From Oscillospiraceae bacterium (GTDB lineage Bacteria > Bacillota > Clostridia > Oscillospirales > Oscillospiraceae), in assembly GCA_017540565.1 (NCBI GenBank), contig JAFYAU010000015.1, positions 1-37,793 on the forward strand: a stretch of 37,793 bases of DNA, in the 5' to 3' direction. This document shows positions 1 to 8,122 of this stretch, one piece after another. The first letter of the stretch is position 1, and each line of letters starts with the position of its first letter. The translations under genes were made by a program, and so were the position numbers. The notes beneath the pieces were generated by a model that worked only from the letters and a program-made list of their open reading frames with translations, did not search any database and was not told where the DNA came from.

Positions 1-141
1 AGCCGAGAGTAGATGTCGAAAGAGTTTAGGCAGTACTCATGGAAGGGACCATAGACCCAAACCAACCGAAACGCCGTATGCCGAAGACGGCACGTACGGT
101 GTTGTGGGAGGACGGGGGTTAGCCACCCCCTCCTACCCGAT
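1..141 (+). mobile_element. 3' end of a group II intron (5' part lies outside the window)
   Basis: The first 141 bases end in a structure typical of bacterial group II introns: a domain V hairpin, then a domain VI hairpin with a bulged A, then a 3' end in GAT (the family ends in AY). The 3' exon would begin near 142. No reverse-transcriptase/maturase reading frame can be followed in bases 1-70, so the protein, if there is one, lies upstream. Domain VI is GC-rich and intron 3' ends like this occur in several bacterial classes; I cannot assign the class from this fragment. The intron reads on the plus strand, opposite to the adjacent MATE gene. Confidence 0.75.
71..141 (+). ncRNA. Group II intron domains V and VI (ribozyme catalytic core)
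   Basis: Domain V: 71-78 pairs with 95-102 and 79-83 with 88-92, leaving a two-base bulge (93-94) and a four-base loop (84-87), the expected two-helix shape. The catalytic triad would be CGC near the base (72-74) rather than the more common AGC, a known variant. Domain VI: GGG 106-108 pairs with CCC 136-138, GGA 110-112 with TCC 131-133, and GGGGG 114-118 with CCCCC 126-130. A135 is left unpaired near the 3' end as the likely branch-point adenosine. The pairings are seen directly; splicing competence is inferred. Confidence 0.75.
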
Positions 142-240
142 CGCTATAAGACCGACGACGGCAGAGGATACAGATCAGAACCGCGTCCCGCTGACGTCCG
201 CGGGATGCGGGCATGTAAGAAGCAGGCGCATGCATGAAGA

Positions 241-279
241 GACCCCGGTCCGGAGGATGAACTCCGGCCGGGGTCTTTC
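241..279 (-). terminator. Rho-independent terminator downstream of the first MATE gene
   Basis: 241-248 pairs with 268-275 and 250-255 with 262-267, a 14-bp GC-rich stem with one bulged T (249) and a six-base loop. The minus strand continues TCTTCATG, a weak U tract, so this is the likely stop for the MATE gene that ends at 303. The plus strand continues TCTTTCGGG, so it may work both ways. The remaining bases of 142-302 hold no gene that I can see. Confidence 0.6.
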
Positions 280-302
280 GGGTTCCTTCGGAAGGGGCCG
301 GA

Positions 303-1670
303 TCAGGAAGAACGGGCCGCCGACTCCGCGTCCAGGCGCTCCCTTGCCCGGCGCATGGCGGGCCGGTACAGGATCAGAAGCAGCGCAATGGCGATGGTCC
401 AGCCGATGGGATAGGAGATGTACAGGTGGAACAGGGAGGGATGGTGCGGAAAGTACACGAGGGACCAGATCAGGCGGAAGACGAACAGAGCGAAGATATT
501 CACCACTGCCGGAAGTACAGATATGCCGAATCCTCTCAGGTGGGAATTGATGGTCGCCATGATTGCATAGATGAAAACGAGCGATGCTACCGCAAGCGCC
601 CTGTCCGCTCCGAAAGCCACCGCTTCTGGCGCATTCGGGAGGAAGAGAGAGACGATCCAGGTACGCAGAAGCGTGCCGATCCCGCCGAAAACAATGCCGC
701 ATGCTACGGTAATGAGAAGGGAACTACGGAATACTTTTTTCGCACGCCCGAAATCCCTGGCCCCGACGCACTGGCCGGTGAAGACGGTGCACGCCTGGGC
801 GAGAGACTCCAGTGTCATGAATATGAGGCCGTCCACGTTGAGCGCGGCGGCGTTGCCCGAGACGGCGAGGGAACCCAGAGAGTTCACGCACGACTGCAGG
901 GGGATGTCCGACGCGGCCAGCATGGAAGTCTGCAGTCCGGCCGGCAGGCCGATCTTCAGAATGCGGGCGATCTTCTGCTTTCTGAGGCAGAGCTGCTCCA
1001 GATGCAGCCTCCAGGGCTCCTCCTCCCGCAGCAGGGCGCGGATGGCGAGGAAGGCTGACAGATACTGGGTGATCACCGTGGCGACCGCCACGCCGACCAC
1101 ATCCCAGTGAAAGACAGCGACGAACAGAATGTTCAGAAGAAGATTGCAGGCGCCGGATATGGTCAGGAAGATCAGGGGATTGCGCGAATCTCCGCGGGCC
1201 CGCATGAGCGAGGCGCCGGTGCCGTACACCATCTGGGCGGGCATGCAGAGGAAGTAAAGCCGAAGATAGATGACGGAATTGTCTATGATATCCGCCGGGG
1301 CGCCCATCAGTCCCAGCGCCTTGCGGGAGAGGCATTCTCCCAGTGCCATGACGAAGAGGCCGATCAGAAAGGCCAGCAGCACGGAAACGTGCATCGTCTC
1401 ATGGTAGCTGTCGGTGTCTCCCGCCCCGACGTCATTGGCGGCGCATACGGTGACGCCTGCCGCCAGACCGCTGAAAAAGCCGACGATAAGCATGACGAAA
1501 GCGAAGGTAGCACCGACGGCGGCCAGTGCAGCGCTGCCGGCGAAGCGCCCCACCACCATGCTGTCAGCGGAGTTGAACAGCATCTGAAGCCAGCTGGTCA
1601 GCACGAGCGGCAGCGCGAAACGCAGGAGACTGCCCGTGACGCCGCCGTGAAGCATGTCGATCTTTTTCAC
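303..1670 (-). CDS. MATE family multidrug/toxin efflux transporter (first copy)
   Basis: 455 aa, normal length for the MATE family, which exports cationic drugs, dyes or metabolites in exchange for Na+ or H+. About twelve hydrophobic segments run through the protein in two pseudo-repeated halves. The N-terminus shows the family pattern (FALPLVLTSWLQMLFNSADS, then VVGRFAG and a run ending SGLAAGVTVCAAN). The start is GTG at 1670, preceded on the minus strand by GGGGG about nine bases upstream. It has its own promoter (1709-1737) and terminator (241-279), so it is monocistronic. It resembles the second MATE gene (3688-5061) in its N-terminal helix more than the third, suggesting an older duplication. 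The substrate cannot be told from sequence. Confidence 0.9.
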   Translation of the reverse strand: MKKIDMLHGGVTGSLLRFALPLVLTSWLQMLFNSADSMVVGRFAGSAALAAVGATFAFVMLIVGFFSGLAAGVTVCAANDVGAGDTDSYHETMHVSVLLAFLIGLFVMALGECLSRKALGLMGAPADIIDNSVIYLRLYFLCMPAQMVYGTGASLMRARGDSRNPLIFLTISGACNLLLNILFVAVFHWDVVGVAVATVITQYLSAFLAIRALLREEEPWRLHLEQLCLRKQKIARILKIGLPAGLQTSMLAASDIPLQSCVNSLGSLAVSGNAAALNVDGLIFMTLESLAQACTVFTGQCVGARDFGRAKKVFRSSLLITVACGIVFGGIGTLLRTWIVSLFLPNAPEAVAFGADRALAVASLVFIYAIMATINSHLRGFGISVLPAVVNIFALFVFRLIWSLVYFPHHPSLFHLYISYPIGWTIAIALLLILYRPAMRRARERLDAESAARSS

Positions 1671-1708
1671 AAAAAGGTCCCCCTGTATCTCTGTCTTTGC
1701 AATTCAAC

Positions 1709-1737
1709 AGTATAATGGAATCATAGCGGTATGGCAA
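1709..1737 (-). promoter_or_regulatory. Sigma-A promoter of the first MATE gene
   Basis: On the minus strand TTGCCA (1732-1737), a 17-base spacer and TATACT (1709-1714). The predicted start near 1702 gives a leader of about 30 bases, too short for a riboswitch. Confidence 0.7.
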
Positions 1738-1762
1738 CCGTGCCGCGCTACGTTCACCCGGC

Positions 1763-1791
1763 TTGACGGAGCGCATCCCGTCGGCTACAAT
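1763..1791 (+). promoter_or_regulatory. Sigma-A promoter of the SH3/DUF4015 gene
   Basis: TTGACG (1763-1768), a 17-base spacer and TACAAT (1786-1791), a near-consensus pair. It also shows that the in-frame TTG at 1763 is part of the -35 box and not a start codon. Confidence 0.8.
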
Positions 1792-1834
1792 AGATAACCG
1801 TAAAACGCCGAAGCATTCTACGGAGGATGTGTAT

Positions 1835-3631
1835 ATGACCGTTTCAGAAAATGCCCGCAGGCGCAGAAAGAAGAGAAAGGCGGCCGGGATCATCACCGCC
1901 GTCGTCATTGTCATACTGGTGGCTGCGCTTGCCGTGGGCGCCGCGCTTGTGGCTGCCGACCTGCAGAAGAGACGGCAGGCCAAGGAAGAGGCCGACGCTG
2001 CGGCAGCGGCCGAGGAGGCCCGCCGGGCGGAAGAGACCGAGAAGCAGGCGGGACCCGAACCGGAACCTGAACCGGAGGTCCCGCTGGAGTGGCTCAGCGG
2101 CTATATGGCCGGCAGCGAGAACGAGATCTATCTGCAGGATGAGGCGGGGCAGCCGGCCTACGCGGTCATCCGCGGGACTCAGGTGGAATACGCGCAGAGA
2201 CCGGACGGACGGCTCCAGGTCCGCGTGGGCGGCGTGGAAGGCTACTGCCAGCCCGGAGCGGTGAAGGACGATCCCACGCTCGTCGTACCGGAACAGGTAC
2301 AGTATGTGCGTACGGCGGTGAACCTGCGTACGGAGGAGGGGAAGATCCTCGATTACCTGACGAACAAGGGGGATACCGTCTCCATCCTCGGCTGCGACCG
2401 CACGGAGGAAGACGGATCCGTTCATCTGTACAAGGTGGCGGTGGACGGCAACGAGGGGTATCTCGCCCCGAAATACATGACGGACACCTATGAGGGAGCC
2501 ATGGCCAATTACGACCAGGACGGGCTCTATCAGATCCACGCAGGCAGAGGAGACAGCTACGGCGGCGGCAGCGGCGACAATCTGGATTACTTCCCGCGGG
2601 AGAAACCCGATTTCTCCGACCAGGGCAACGTCATGCCGGAGGAAGTCCGTGCCCTGTATCTGAACGTTGAATCCGCAGACGACATCGACGATTATCTGGC
2701 CATCGCCGAGGGAACGGGCATCAACACTTTCATCTTCGATATCGAGGACGGCGGCAGCGTGGCGTTCCCATCCCCGGCCATGGAGGAGTACAGCCCCGCG
2801 ACCTACGGAAGCGCCTATCATACGGCCGAGGAGTTCGCCAGCTACGTGAAGAAGGCGAAGGACGCCGGCTATTACGTGGTCGGGCGCATCACCACCTTCA
2901 TCGACTACAACTTCGTCTATGATCATCCCGAGTGCGCCATTCTCGACCAGAACGGCGAGATCAAATACCTCAACGGCAGCTACTGGCCCAGCGCCTTCAA
3001 CCGCTACGTATGGGAATTCAAGGTTGCCATGGGCATCGACGCTGTCAAGATGATCGGATTCCAGGAGATCCAGTACGACTACTGCCGTTTCCCCGACCTG
3101 ACCTACCGCTATGAGAAGGAGGGGACCATCGACTATCAGAACACCTACAACGAGACGAAGGCGCAGGCGCTGCAGCGCTTCCTGATGTATGCCACGGACA
3201 TGATCCACGAGTACGGAGCGTACGTAGGCGTGGATGTGTTCGGCGAGAGCGCGTACAACTACATCACGGCCTACGGCCAGTACTGGCCTGCTCTGAGCAA
3301 CGTGGCGGACGTGATCAGCGGCATGCCCTATCCGGACCACTTCGACGCCTATAACGGCTACCGTCCGTGGGAACATCCGTATGAGACCCTTTACGAGTGG
3401 GGCACCTATGCGGCGACCCGCCAGACGGAGATCCCCACCCCCGCCAGAGTGAGGACCTGGATCCAGTGCTATGACGCCATCAAGAACCCCTACAATACGT
3501 ACGGAACGGCGGAGATCACAGCGGAGATCCGCGGCCTTCGCGATGCCGGACTGAACAACGGCTACATGACCTGGAACGGCAGTTCCAGCCGCGGCAAGTA
3601 CAGAGACGTACGCGAAGCGTTCAATTACTGA
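1835..3631 (+). CDS. Membrane-anchored SH3-domain protein with DUF4015 putative glycoside hydrolase domain
   Basis: 598 aa from ATG 1835, which has GGAGG at 1822-1826; a promoter ends just upstream. Residues 1-14 are basic, about 16-42 form one membrane helix (signal anchor), and 43-75 are an Ala/Glu/Arg-rich linker of coiled-coil type, followed by a Pro/Glu stretch. Residues about 85-220 look like two bacterial SH3-like modules (VRTAVNLRTEEGKILDYL is the clearer one). Residues about 275-598 match DUF4015 (PF13200), a TIM-barrel putative glycosidase: YLNVESADDIDDYLAIAEGT, FIFDIEDGG, YYVVGRITTFID, IQYDYCRFP, VDVFGES. Acidic residues in FDIED, QYDY and VDVFG are catalytic candidates. The expected site is outside the membrane, at the cell wall or extracellular glycans. 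Single-gene unit with its own terminator; substrate unknown. Confidence 0.85.
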   Translation: MTVSENARRRRKKRKAAGIITAVVIVILVAALAVGAALVAADLQKRRQAKEEADAAAAAEEARRAEETEKQAGPEPEPEPEVPLEWLSGYMAGSENEIYLQDEAGQPAYAVIRGTQVEYAQRPDGRLQVRVGGVEGYCQPGAVKDDPTLVVPEQVQYVRTAVNLRTEEGKILDYLTNKGDTVSILGCDRTEEDGSVHLYKVAVDGNEGYLAPKYMTDTYEGAMANYDQDGLYQIHAGRGDSYGGGSGDNLDYFPREKPDFSDQGNVMPEEVRALYLNVESADDIDDYLAIAEGTGINTFIFDIEDGGSVAFPSPAMEEYSPATYGSAYHTAEEFASYVKKAKDAGYYVVGRITTFIDYNFVYDHPECAILDQNGEIKYLNGSYWPSAFNRYVWEFKVAMGIDAVKMIGFQEIQYDYCRFPDLTYRYEKEGTIDYQNTYNETKAQALQRFLMYATDMIHEYGAYVGVDVFGESAYNYITAYGQYWPALSNVADVISGMPYPDHFDAYNGYRPWEHPYETLYEWGTYAATRQTEIPTPARVRTWIQCYDAIKNPYNTYGTAEITAEIRGLRDAGLNNGYMTWNGSSSRGKYRDVREAFNY

Positions 3632-3645
3632 TTACAATAAGAAAA

Positions 3646-3676
3646 CTGGCCCGGTTAACACCGGGCCGGTTTTTAT
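3646..3676 (+). terminator. Bidirectional rho-independent terminator between convergent genes
   Basis: GGCCCGGT (3648-3655) pairs with ACCGGGCC (3660-3667) around a four-base loop and is followed by GGTTTTT. The minus strand continues AGTTTTCTTATT, so it can also end the MATE transcript coming from 5061. Confidence 0.9.
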
Positions 3677-3687
3677 GTTCAGAAGAG

Positions 3688-5061
3688 TCAGATGTTGTTT
3701 TCGGGAGTAGAATCGGGAAGCCGAGGCCCGTCCGGTTCTTTCTTCCGAAGCCGGGCCAGAAAGACCACGCAGATTACAATGGAGACGAAGGAACTGACCG
3801 GGGCGGGAATGCCGATATGCATCATCGTTGCCCACGGCATTCTTCCGAGAAGGATGGTCATCGGCACCCGAAGACCGAAGGTGGTGATCAGGGAGTGCAC
3901 CATCGTGAACACCGAGTGCCCGCAGGCATTGAAATAGCCGTTCATAATGAAAACGAAGCTGAGCATCATCTGATCAAAAGCGTAAAACTTCAGATACCGC
4001 CGGCCCTGCTCAACGACCTGCGCATCCTTGGAAAAGATGGCGATCAGCGTTTCTCCGCGGAAGAAGGAATACACGGCGAATACCGTCGTCAGGACAAGAC
4101 AGATGCAGATGCCGGTCCACATTCCCTGACGGGCGCGCTTCGGCTGTTTCGCACCGATGTTCTGAGCGGCCAGGGTGGAGACAGAGGCGGAGAAGGCGAC
4201 AGTCGGCATGACGGCGATGTTGATGATCTTCTCCGCGATGCCCCCCGCAGCACTTGCCTCCATGCCGAAGGCGTTGATGACGCGCGTGATCAGCACGAAG
4301 GAAAGGTTCACGAGGAACTCCTGCAGAGCAATGGGAGCGCCGATCTTCGTGATCTGACGGATGAAGACTCCGCTCGGACGGACGTCCTCACGATAGAGCC
4401 TGACAGGCCATTTTGCCAAAAGATAGATGAGAGCGGTGAGAAAGCTGACAGCCTGGCTGCCCACGGTAGCCAGAGCGGCGCCGGCTGCACCCATGCCAAG
4501 GATCTTCACCAGCACGTAGTCGGCGATGATATTGATAACGCTGCTGACGGCGACGCACAGCAGGGGAGCGCGGGAATCGCCCAGACCGCGCAGCAGGCCC
4601 GTGAGCACATTGTAGCCTACGATGAACACCACGCCGCAGCTGCAGATGAACAGGTAGCTGAACGTCTGGTCAACAGCTCCTGCGGGAGCGTTCAGAAGGC
4701 CGACGATGGGCCGGCAGAAGATCAGGAGCGGAAGGGTGACGGCGACTGCGATCACGGCAAAGAGAAAGATGGCGGCGCCCATGACCCGCGAGATGTCCCT
4801 GTGGCGCTGCGCTCCCGCGAACTGGCCCACCGTGACGGTGAGACCCGTCGCGAAGCCCGCGATGGTGATGGTGATCACGAAGGTCAGCATACTGGCTGTG
4901 GATACGGCGGAAACATCCGCTGTGGAGGCGAAATGCCCCACGATCCACATGTCCACCGAACTGTACAGGATCTGCAGCAGATTTGCCAGCAGCAGCGGAA
5001 TCGCAAAGCGCGTCAGCGCTTTGGGGACGGGATCGTGCAGGAGAGACTGATTGTATTCCAT
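3688..5061 (-). CDS. MATE family multidrug/toxin efflux transporter (second copy)
   Basis: 457 aa, normal MATE length, about twelve membrane segments. The N-terminus (LTRFAIPLLLANLLQILYSS, then VDMWIVGHFAS and a GFATGLTVTVGQFAGA segment) shows the family pattern. The ATG at 5061 is preferred over the in-frame ATG at 5082: AAAAGGAG lies nine bases before 5061, nothing resembling a ribosome binding site precedes 5082, and the mapped promoter would start transcription almost on top of 5082. The gene is divergent from pyrH and shares a short intergenic region with it. It closely resembles the first MATE gene in arrangement: minus strand, own promoter, no partner gene. Substrate unknown. Confidence 0.9.
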   Translation of the reverse strand: MEYNQSLLHDPVPKALTRFAIPLLLANLLQILYSSVDMWIVGHFASTADVSAVSTASMLTFVITITIAGFATGLTVTVGQFAGAQRHRDISRVMGAAIFLFAVIAVAVTLPLLIFCRPIVGLLNAPAGAVDQTFSYLFICSCGVVFIVGYNVLTGLLRGLGDSRAPLLCVAVSSVINIIADYVLVKILGMGAAGAALATVGSQAVSFLTALIYLLAKWPVRLYREDVRPSGVFIRQITKIGAPIALQEFLVNLSFVLITRVINAFGMEASAAGGIAEKIINIAVMPTVAFSASVSTLAAQNIGAKQPKRARQGMWTGICICLVLTTVFAVYSFFRGETLIAIFSKDAQVVEQGRRYLKFYAFDQMMLSFVFIMNGYFNACGHSVFTMVHSLITTFGLRVPMTILLGRMPWATMMHIGIPAPVSSFVSIVICVVFLARLRKKEPDGPRLPDSTPENNI

Positions 5062-5090
5062 ACGCGACAGCTCCTTTTTCATCTGAAGGA

Positions 5091-5119
5091 ATCATAACAG
5101 GAACGGGGACCCTTTGCAA
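5091..5119 (-). promoter_or_regulatory. Sigma-A promoter of the second MATE gene
   Basis: Minus-strand TTGCAA (5114-5119), a 17-base spacer and TATGAT (5091-5096). Predicted start near 5084, which supports translation from 5061. On the plus strand I see only a weak candidate -10 (TAGAAT, 5161-5166) for pyrH, with no convincing -35. Confidence 0.7.
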
Positions 5120-5200
5120 ATATTTTACAAATGAGTATTCCCTTTTCCTGCGGAATAGAGTAGAATATTTGCGAAAAAAGAGGGACCGGAGGTGTCGTCC

Positions 5201-5920
5201 ATGGAAGAGAGAAAACCCGCTTACAAGCGCGTGCTGATCAAGATCAGCGGCGAAGCGCTGGCGGGAGAAAGGCATTTCGGGCTGGATTTTTCGATCATTA
5301 AAAACGTGTGCGAGGTCATCAGGCGCTGCCTTGACGCCGGAGTCGAGATCGGCATGGTGGTTGGCGGCGGCAACTTCTGGCGCGGCCTGAAAGACGGCAA
5401 CGGGAAGATGGAGCGCACCCGCGCGGACTACATGGGCATGATGGCCACGGTGATGAACTGCCTGGCTGTGGCGGACGTTATGGAACAGATGGGTATCCCG
5501 GTCCGCGTACAGACGGCAATCGAGATGCGCCAGGTGGCAGAAACATATACCCGGCCGAGGGCGGTCGCCCATCTGGAGGAGGGCAAGGTGGTCATCTTCG
5601 GATGCGGCACCGGCTGCCCCTATTTCTCGACGGATACGGCCGGCGTTCTGCGGGCGGTGGAGATCGGAGCGGACATGCTCCTTCTCGCCAAAAATGTGGA
5701 CGGCGTATACAGTGCCGACCCGAAAAAGGATCCGTCCGCCGAAAGATTCGACGCCATCAGTTATGAAGAGGTACTGGCCAGAAATCTGGCCGTGATGGAT
5801 TCCACCGCCACCTCGCTGGCGATGGACAACAAGATGCCGGTCGCCGTGTTCGCCCTCGAGGATCCGGAGAATATCTACCGGGTCGTGATGGGAGAGCATG
5901 TGGGGACCATCGTAAGCTGA
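5201..5920 (+). CDS. pyrH: Uridylate (UMP) kinase PyrH
   Basis: 239 aa, normal for bacterial UMP kinase, which phosphorylates UMP to UDP with ATP as a hexamer of the amino-acid-kinase fold. Seen: KRVLIKISGEALAG at residues 9-22, GMVVGGGNFWRG around 49-60, DYMGMMATVMN around 76-86, VQTAIEM, and LLAKNVDGVYSADP. ATG 5201 is chosen over GTG 5192 because GGAGG (5188-5192) ends there with good spacing. The nucleotide-binding segment reads GCGTGCPYFSTDTAG where the family usually has AAGTGNPFFTTDTAA, an unusual set of changes that leaves TDTA intact. First gene of the pyrH-to-polC run; the rpsB-tsf pair that usually precedes pyrH is absent here, replaced by the divergent MATE gene. Confidence 0.97.
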   Translation: MEERKPAYKRVLIKISGEALAGERHFGLDFSIIKNVCEVIRRCLDAGVEIGMVVGGGNFWRGLKDGNGKMERTRADYMGMMATVMNCLAVADVMEQMGIPVRVQTAIEMRQVAETYTRPRAVAHLEEGKVVIFGCGTGCPYFSTDTAGVLRAVEIGADMLLLAKNVDGVYSADPKKDPSAERFDAISYEEVLARNLAVMDSTATSLAMDNKMPVAVFALEDPENIYRVVMGEHVGTIVS

Positions 5921-5935
5921 ACGGAGGTACGAGAT

Positions 5936-6481
5936 ATGCTGAGCGAATACAGAAGAAAGATGGGCAAGACCATCGAATCCCTGAAGGCGGACAACAACGC
6001 CGTGCGCGCGGGCAGAGCCAACACCGCCGTGCTGGATCAGATCACCGTAGAGTACTACGTGGTGGAGACCCCCATCAACCAGGTGGCTACGGTCGCCGTG
6101 CCGGATCCGCGCACCATTACGATCACCCCCTGGGACAAGACGAGTCTGCGCCCCATCGAGAAGGCCATCCAGATGAGTGAACTGGGCATCAATCCCCAGA
6201 ACGACGGCAAGATGCTGCGCCTGATCTTTCCCCAGCTGACGGAGGAACGCCGCAAGGAGTTGGTCCGCCAGGTGAAAGGTTACGGAGAAGGCGCCAAGGT
6301 GGCTATCCGCAACATCCGCCGCGACGCCATGGACGATTTCAAGGCCATGAAAAAGGAAGGCGAACTCACAGAGGATGACGTAAAGGATCTGGAAAAGGAT
6401 CTGCAGAAACTGACGGACGAGTTCATCAAGGAAGTCGACGCCGTGACGGCGGACAAGGAAAAGGAACTGTTCGAGATCTGA
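5936..6481 (+). CDS. frr: Ribosome recycling factor
   Basis: 181 aa, close to the usual 185. With EF-G it splits the post-termination ribosome. The family's three-helix bundle pattern is clear: KTIESLKADNNAVRAGRANT near the start, then a beta domain with DPRTITITPWDK, and a long C-terminal helix (RRKELVRQVKGYGEGAKVAI, RNIRRDAMDDFK, EGELTEDDVKDLEKDLQKLT). GGAGG lies nine bases before the ATG. The gene begins 15 bases after pyrH, and its stop overlaps the uppS start (TGATG), so the three are co-transcribed and frr and uppS are probably translationally coupled. Confidence 0.97.
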   Translation: MLSEYRRKMGKTIESLKADNNAVRAGRANTAVLDQITVEYYVVETPINQVATVAVPDPRTITITPWDKTSLRPIEKAIQMSELGINPQNDGKMLRLIFPQLTEERRKELVRQVKGYGEGAKVAIRNIRRDAMDDFKAMKKEGELTEDDVKDLEKDLQKLTDEFIKEVDAVTADKEKELFEI

Positions 6482-7248
6482 TGGCTCGAAGGATTCTGTC
6501 CGGACTGTTCGGACTTCTGAAAAAAGAGACCACGCAGGCGGGGCGGCCGGATATGACCCGGCTCCCCCGCCATATTGCAATCATACTGGACGGCAACGGC
6601 CGCTGGGCGAAGAAGCGCGGGCTGCCCCGCCGTTCGGGCCACGCCGTAGGGGCGGACACATTCCGGACCATAGCCACCTACTGCAGGGATCTGGGAGTCC
6701 GGTATCTTACGGTCTATGCCTTTTCGACCGAGAACTGGAAACGGCCCGTGCAGGAAGTGGAGGCCATCATGAAACTGCTTGGCGACTTTCTGGACGAGGC
6801 TGCCCGCGATGTGGACAAGAACCGGGTCTTTGTCCATGTGATGGGGGATCTGTCTGTACTGAGCGACGAGCTCAGGGAGAAGATCCGCCGGACGGAGGAG
6901 ATCACTGGCCGTTACGCCGGTTCGCAGGTGAACGTCTGCGTCAACTACGGAGGCCGGCATGAGATATGCCAGGCCGTGGAGCGTTTCATGTGCGAGCATC
7001 CCGGCCACACGGGTCCCGTCAGCGAGGAGGAACTGGCATCCTGCCTGTACACGGCAGGGATGCCGGATCCGGATCTGCTGATCCGGCCGGGAGGGGAGTA
7101 CCGTCTGAGCAATTACCTGATCTGGCAGACAGCCTATACGGAACTGTATTTTACGGACGTCCTGTGGCCGGACTTTACCGAGCGGGATCTGGACGCGGCC
7201 ATTCTGGCTTACCAGAAGCGTGACCGCAGATTCGGGGACGTCAGATAA
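6481..7248 (+). CDS. uppS: Undecaprenyl diphosphate synthase (cis-prenyltransferase)
   Basis: 255 aa. Adds isopentenyl units in cis to farnesyl diphosphate to give the C55 lipid carrier used for peptidoglycan and wall polymers. Seen: HIAIILDGNGRWAKKR at about residues 31-46 with the catalytic Asp, YAFSTENWKRP around 79-89, VNYGGRHEI around 154-162, and the C-terminal substrate block IRPGGEYRLSNYLIWQ followed by YTELYFTDVLWPDF. The first 20 or so residues (MARRILSGLFGLLKKE) are a short basic, amphipathic extension that may touch the membrane. The ATG overlaps the frr stop. Its product pool connects it with dxr and ispG further down the same run. Confidence 0.97.
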   Translation: MARRILSGLFGLLKKETTQAGRPDMTRLPRHIAIILDGNGRWAKKRGLPRRSGHAVGADTFRTIATYCRDLGVRYLTVYAFSTENWKRPVQEVEAIMKLLGDFLDEAARDVDKNRVFVHVMGDLSVLSDELREKIRRTEEITGRYAGSQVNVCVNYGGRHEICQAVERFMCEHPGHTGPVSEEELASCLYTAGMPDPDLLIRPGGEYRLSNYLIWQTAYTELYFTDVLWPDFTERDLDAAILAYQKRDRRFGDVR

Positions 7249-7287
7249 GCCGCCTCCCGGGCTTCCGGGGAGAAAGGAGCGCCTGGA

Positions 7288-8109
7288 ATGAAGAGTAGAC
7301 TGCTTGTGGCCGCGATCGCGGTCCCCGTGCTGTTCGTTATCCTGTTTTTCCTGCCGCCCGTGGTGCTTGCCGTCGTTACGGCGGCCCTGTGCGCCGTTGC
7401 TGCGGTGGAATTCCTGCGGGCGGTGTGCGGCGCGTTATCCGCGCCGGTCAGATATATGACGGTCGCGGCGGCGGCGCTGATGCCGCTGACCAGACTGACG
7501 GGCAATGCCGGAGCTCCCGTTCTGGTGGGCGTGGCATATCTTCTCACCCTGTCCGGCGCGGCCGTGATCCGCTATGAAAAGCAGAAGGAAGTCTCCGTCC
7601 GGAATCTGCTGGCATGCATGTTTGCGGCACTGATCTATCCGACGCTGATGGGTACGCTCAACGGCCTGAAGAGCATGGAAAACGGGCGCCTGCTGGTCCT
7701 CCTGCCGGTTATCATCACCTTCTGCTGCGACAGCGCCGCCTATTTCGCCGGCGTTTACCTCGGGAAAAAGAAGATCACGCCGCTGGTGAGTCCGCACAAG
7801 TCTCTGGAGGGTTTTCTGGGCGGCCTTGTGGGCGGCCTTGCATGCGTGATGATCTACGGCCTGATCGTGACGCTGGCTTCCAAGACCGTGATGGTGCATT
7901 ATGGCTGGCTGGCCGTATACGCGGTCCTGGGATGCCTTGCATGCGAGCTCGGCGACCTTGCTTTCTCGCTGATCAAGCGCCTGTGCGGAGTCAAGGATTA
8001 CGGCAGACTGATCCCCGGGCACGGCGGCGTGCTCGATCGGTTCGACAGCATGAGTTTTGTGGCGCCGCTCATTTACGCGCTGGTGCTGCTGATCCCCGCC
8101 ATGGGATGA
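7288..8109 (+). CDS. cdsA: Phosphatidate cytidylyltransferase (CDP-diglyceride synthase)
   Basis: 273 aa integral membrane enzyme making CDP-diacylglycerol from phosphatidate and CTP, the entry to phosphatidylglycerol and related lipids. About eight hydrophobic segments fill the protein. The family signature is near the C-terminus: SLIKRLCGVKDYGRLIPGHG followed by GVLDRFDSM, with the conserved Asp and Arg of the active site. VSPHKSLEGFLGG, also conserved, lies around residues 168-180. AAAGGAG lies about nine bases before the ATG. The gene follows uppS by 39 bases and is followed by a terminator-like hairpin before dxr. Confidence 0.95.
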   Translation: MKSRLLVAAIAVPVLFVILFFLPPVVLAVVTAALCAVAAVEFLRAVCGALSAPVRYMTVAAAALMPLTRLTGNAGAPVLVGVAYLLTLSGAAVIRYEKQKEVSVRNLLACMFAALIYPTLMGTLNGLKSMENGRLLVLLPVIITFCCDSAAYFAGVYLGKKKITPLVSPHKSLEGFLGGLVGGLACVMIYGLIVTLASKTVMVHYGWLAVYAVLGCLACELGDLAFSLIKRLCGVKDYGRLIPGHGGVLDRFDSMSFVAPLIYALVLLIPAMG

Positions 8110-8122
8110 GACGACGGCCATC

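Noticed and set aside
1671..1737. Possible riboswitch ahead of a MATE gene, as some MATE genes are riboswitch-controlled
   Set aside because: Mapped promoters leave leaders of about 20-30 bases for all three MATE genes, too short for known riboswitches.
1763..1834. In-frame TTG start that would lengthen the SH3/DUF4015 protein by 24 residues
   Set aside because: TTG is part of the -35 box, and GGAGG points to ATG 1835.
4670..6580. 636-codon open frame on the minus strand across pyrH, frr and the start of the second MATE gene
   Set aside because: His/Arg/Gly-rich translation without family motifs, antisense to clearly recognised genes; a by-product of high GC.
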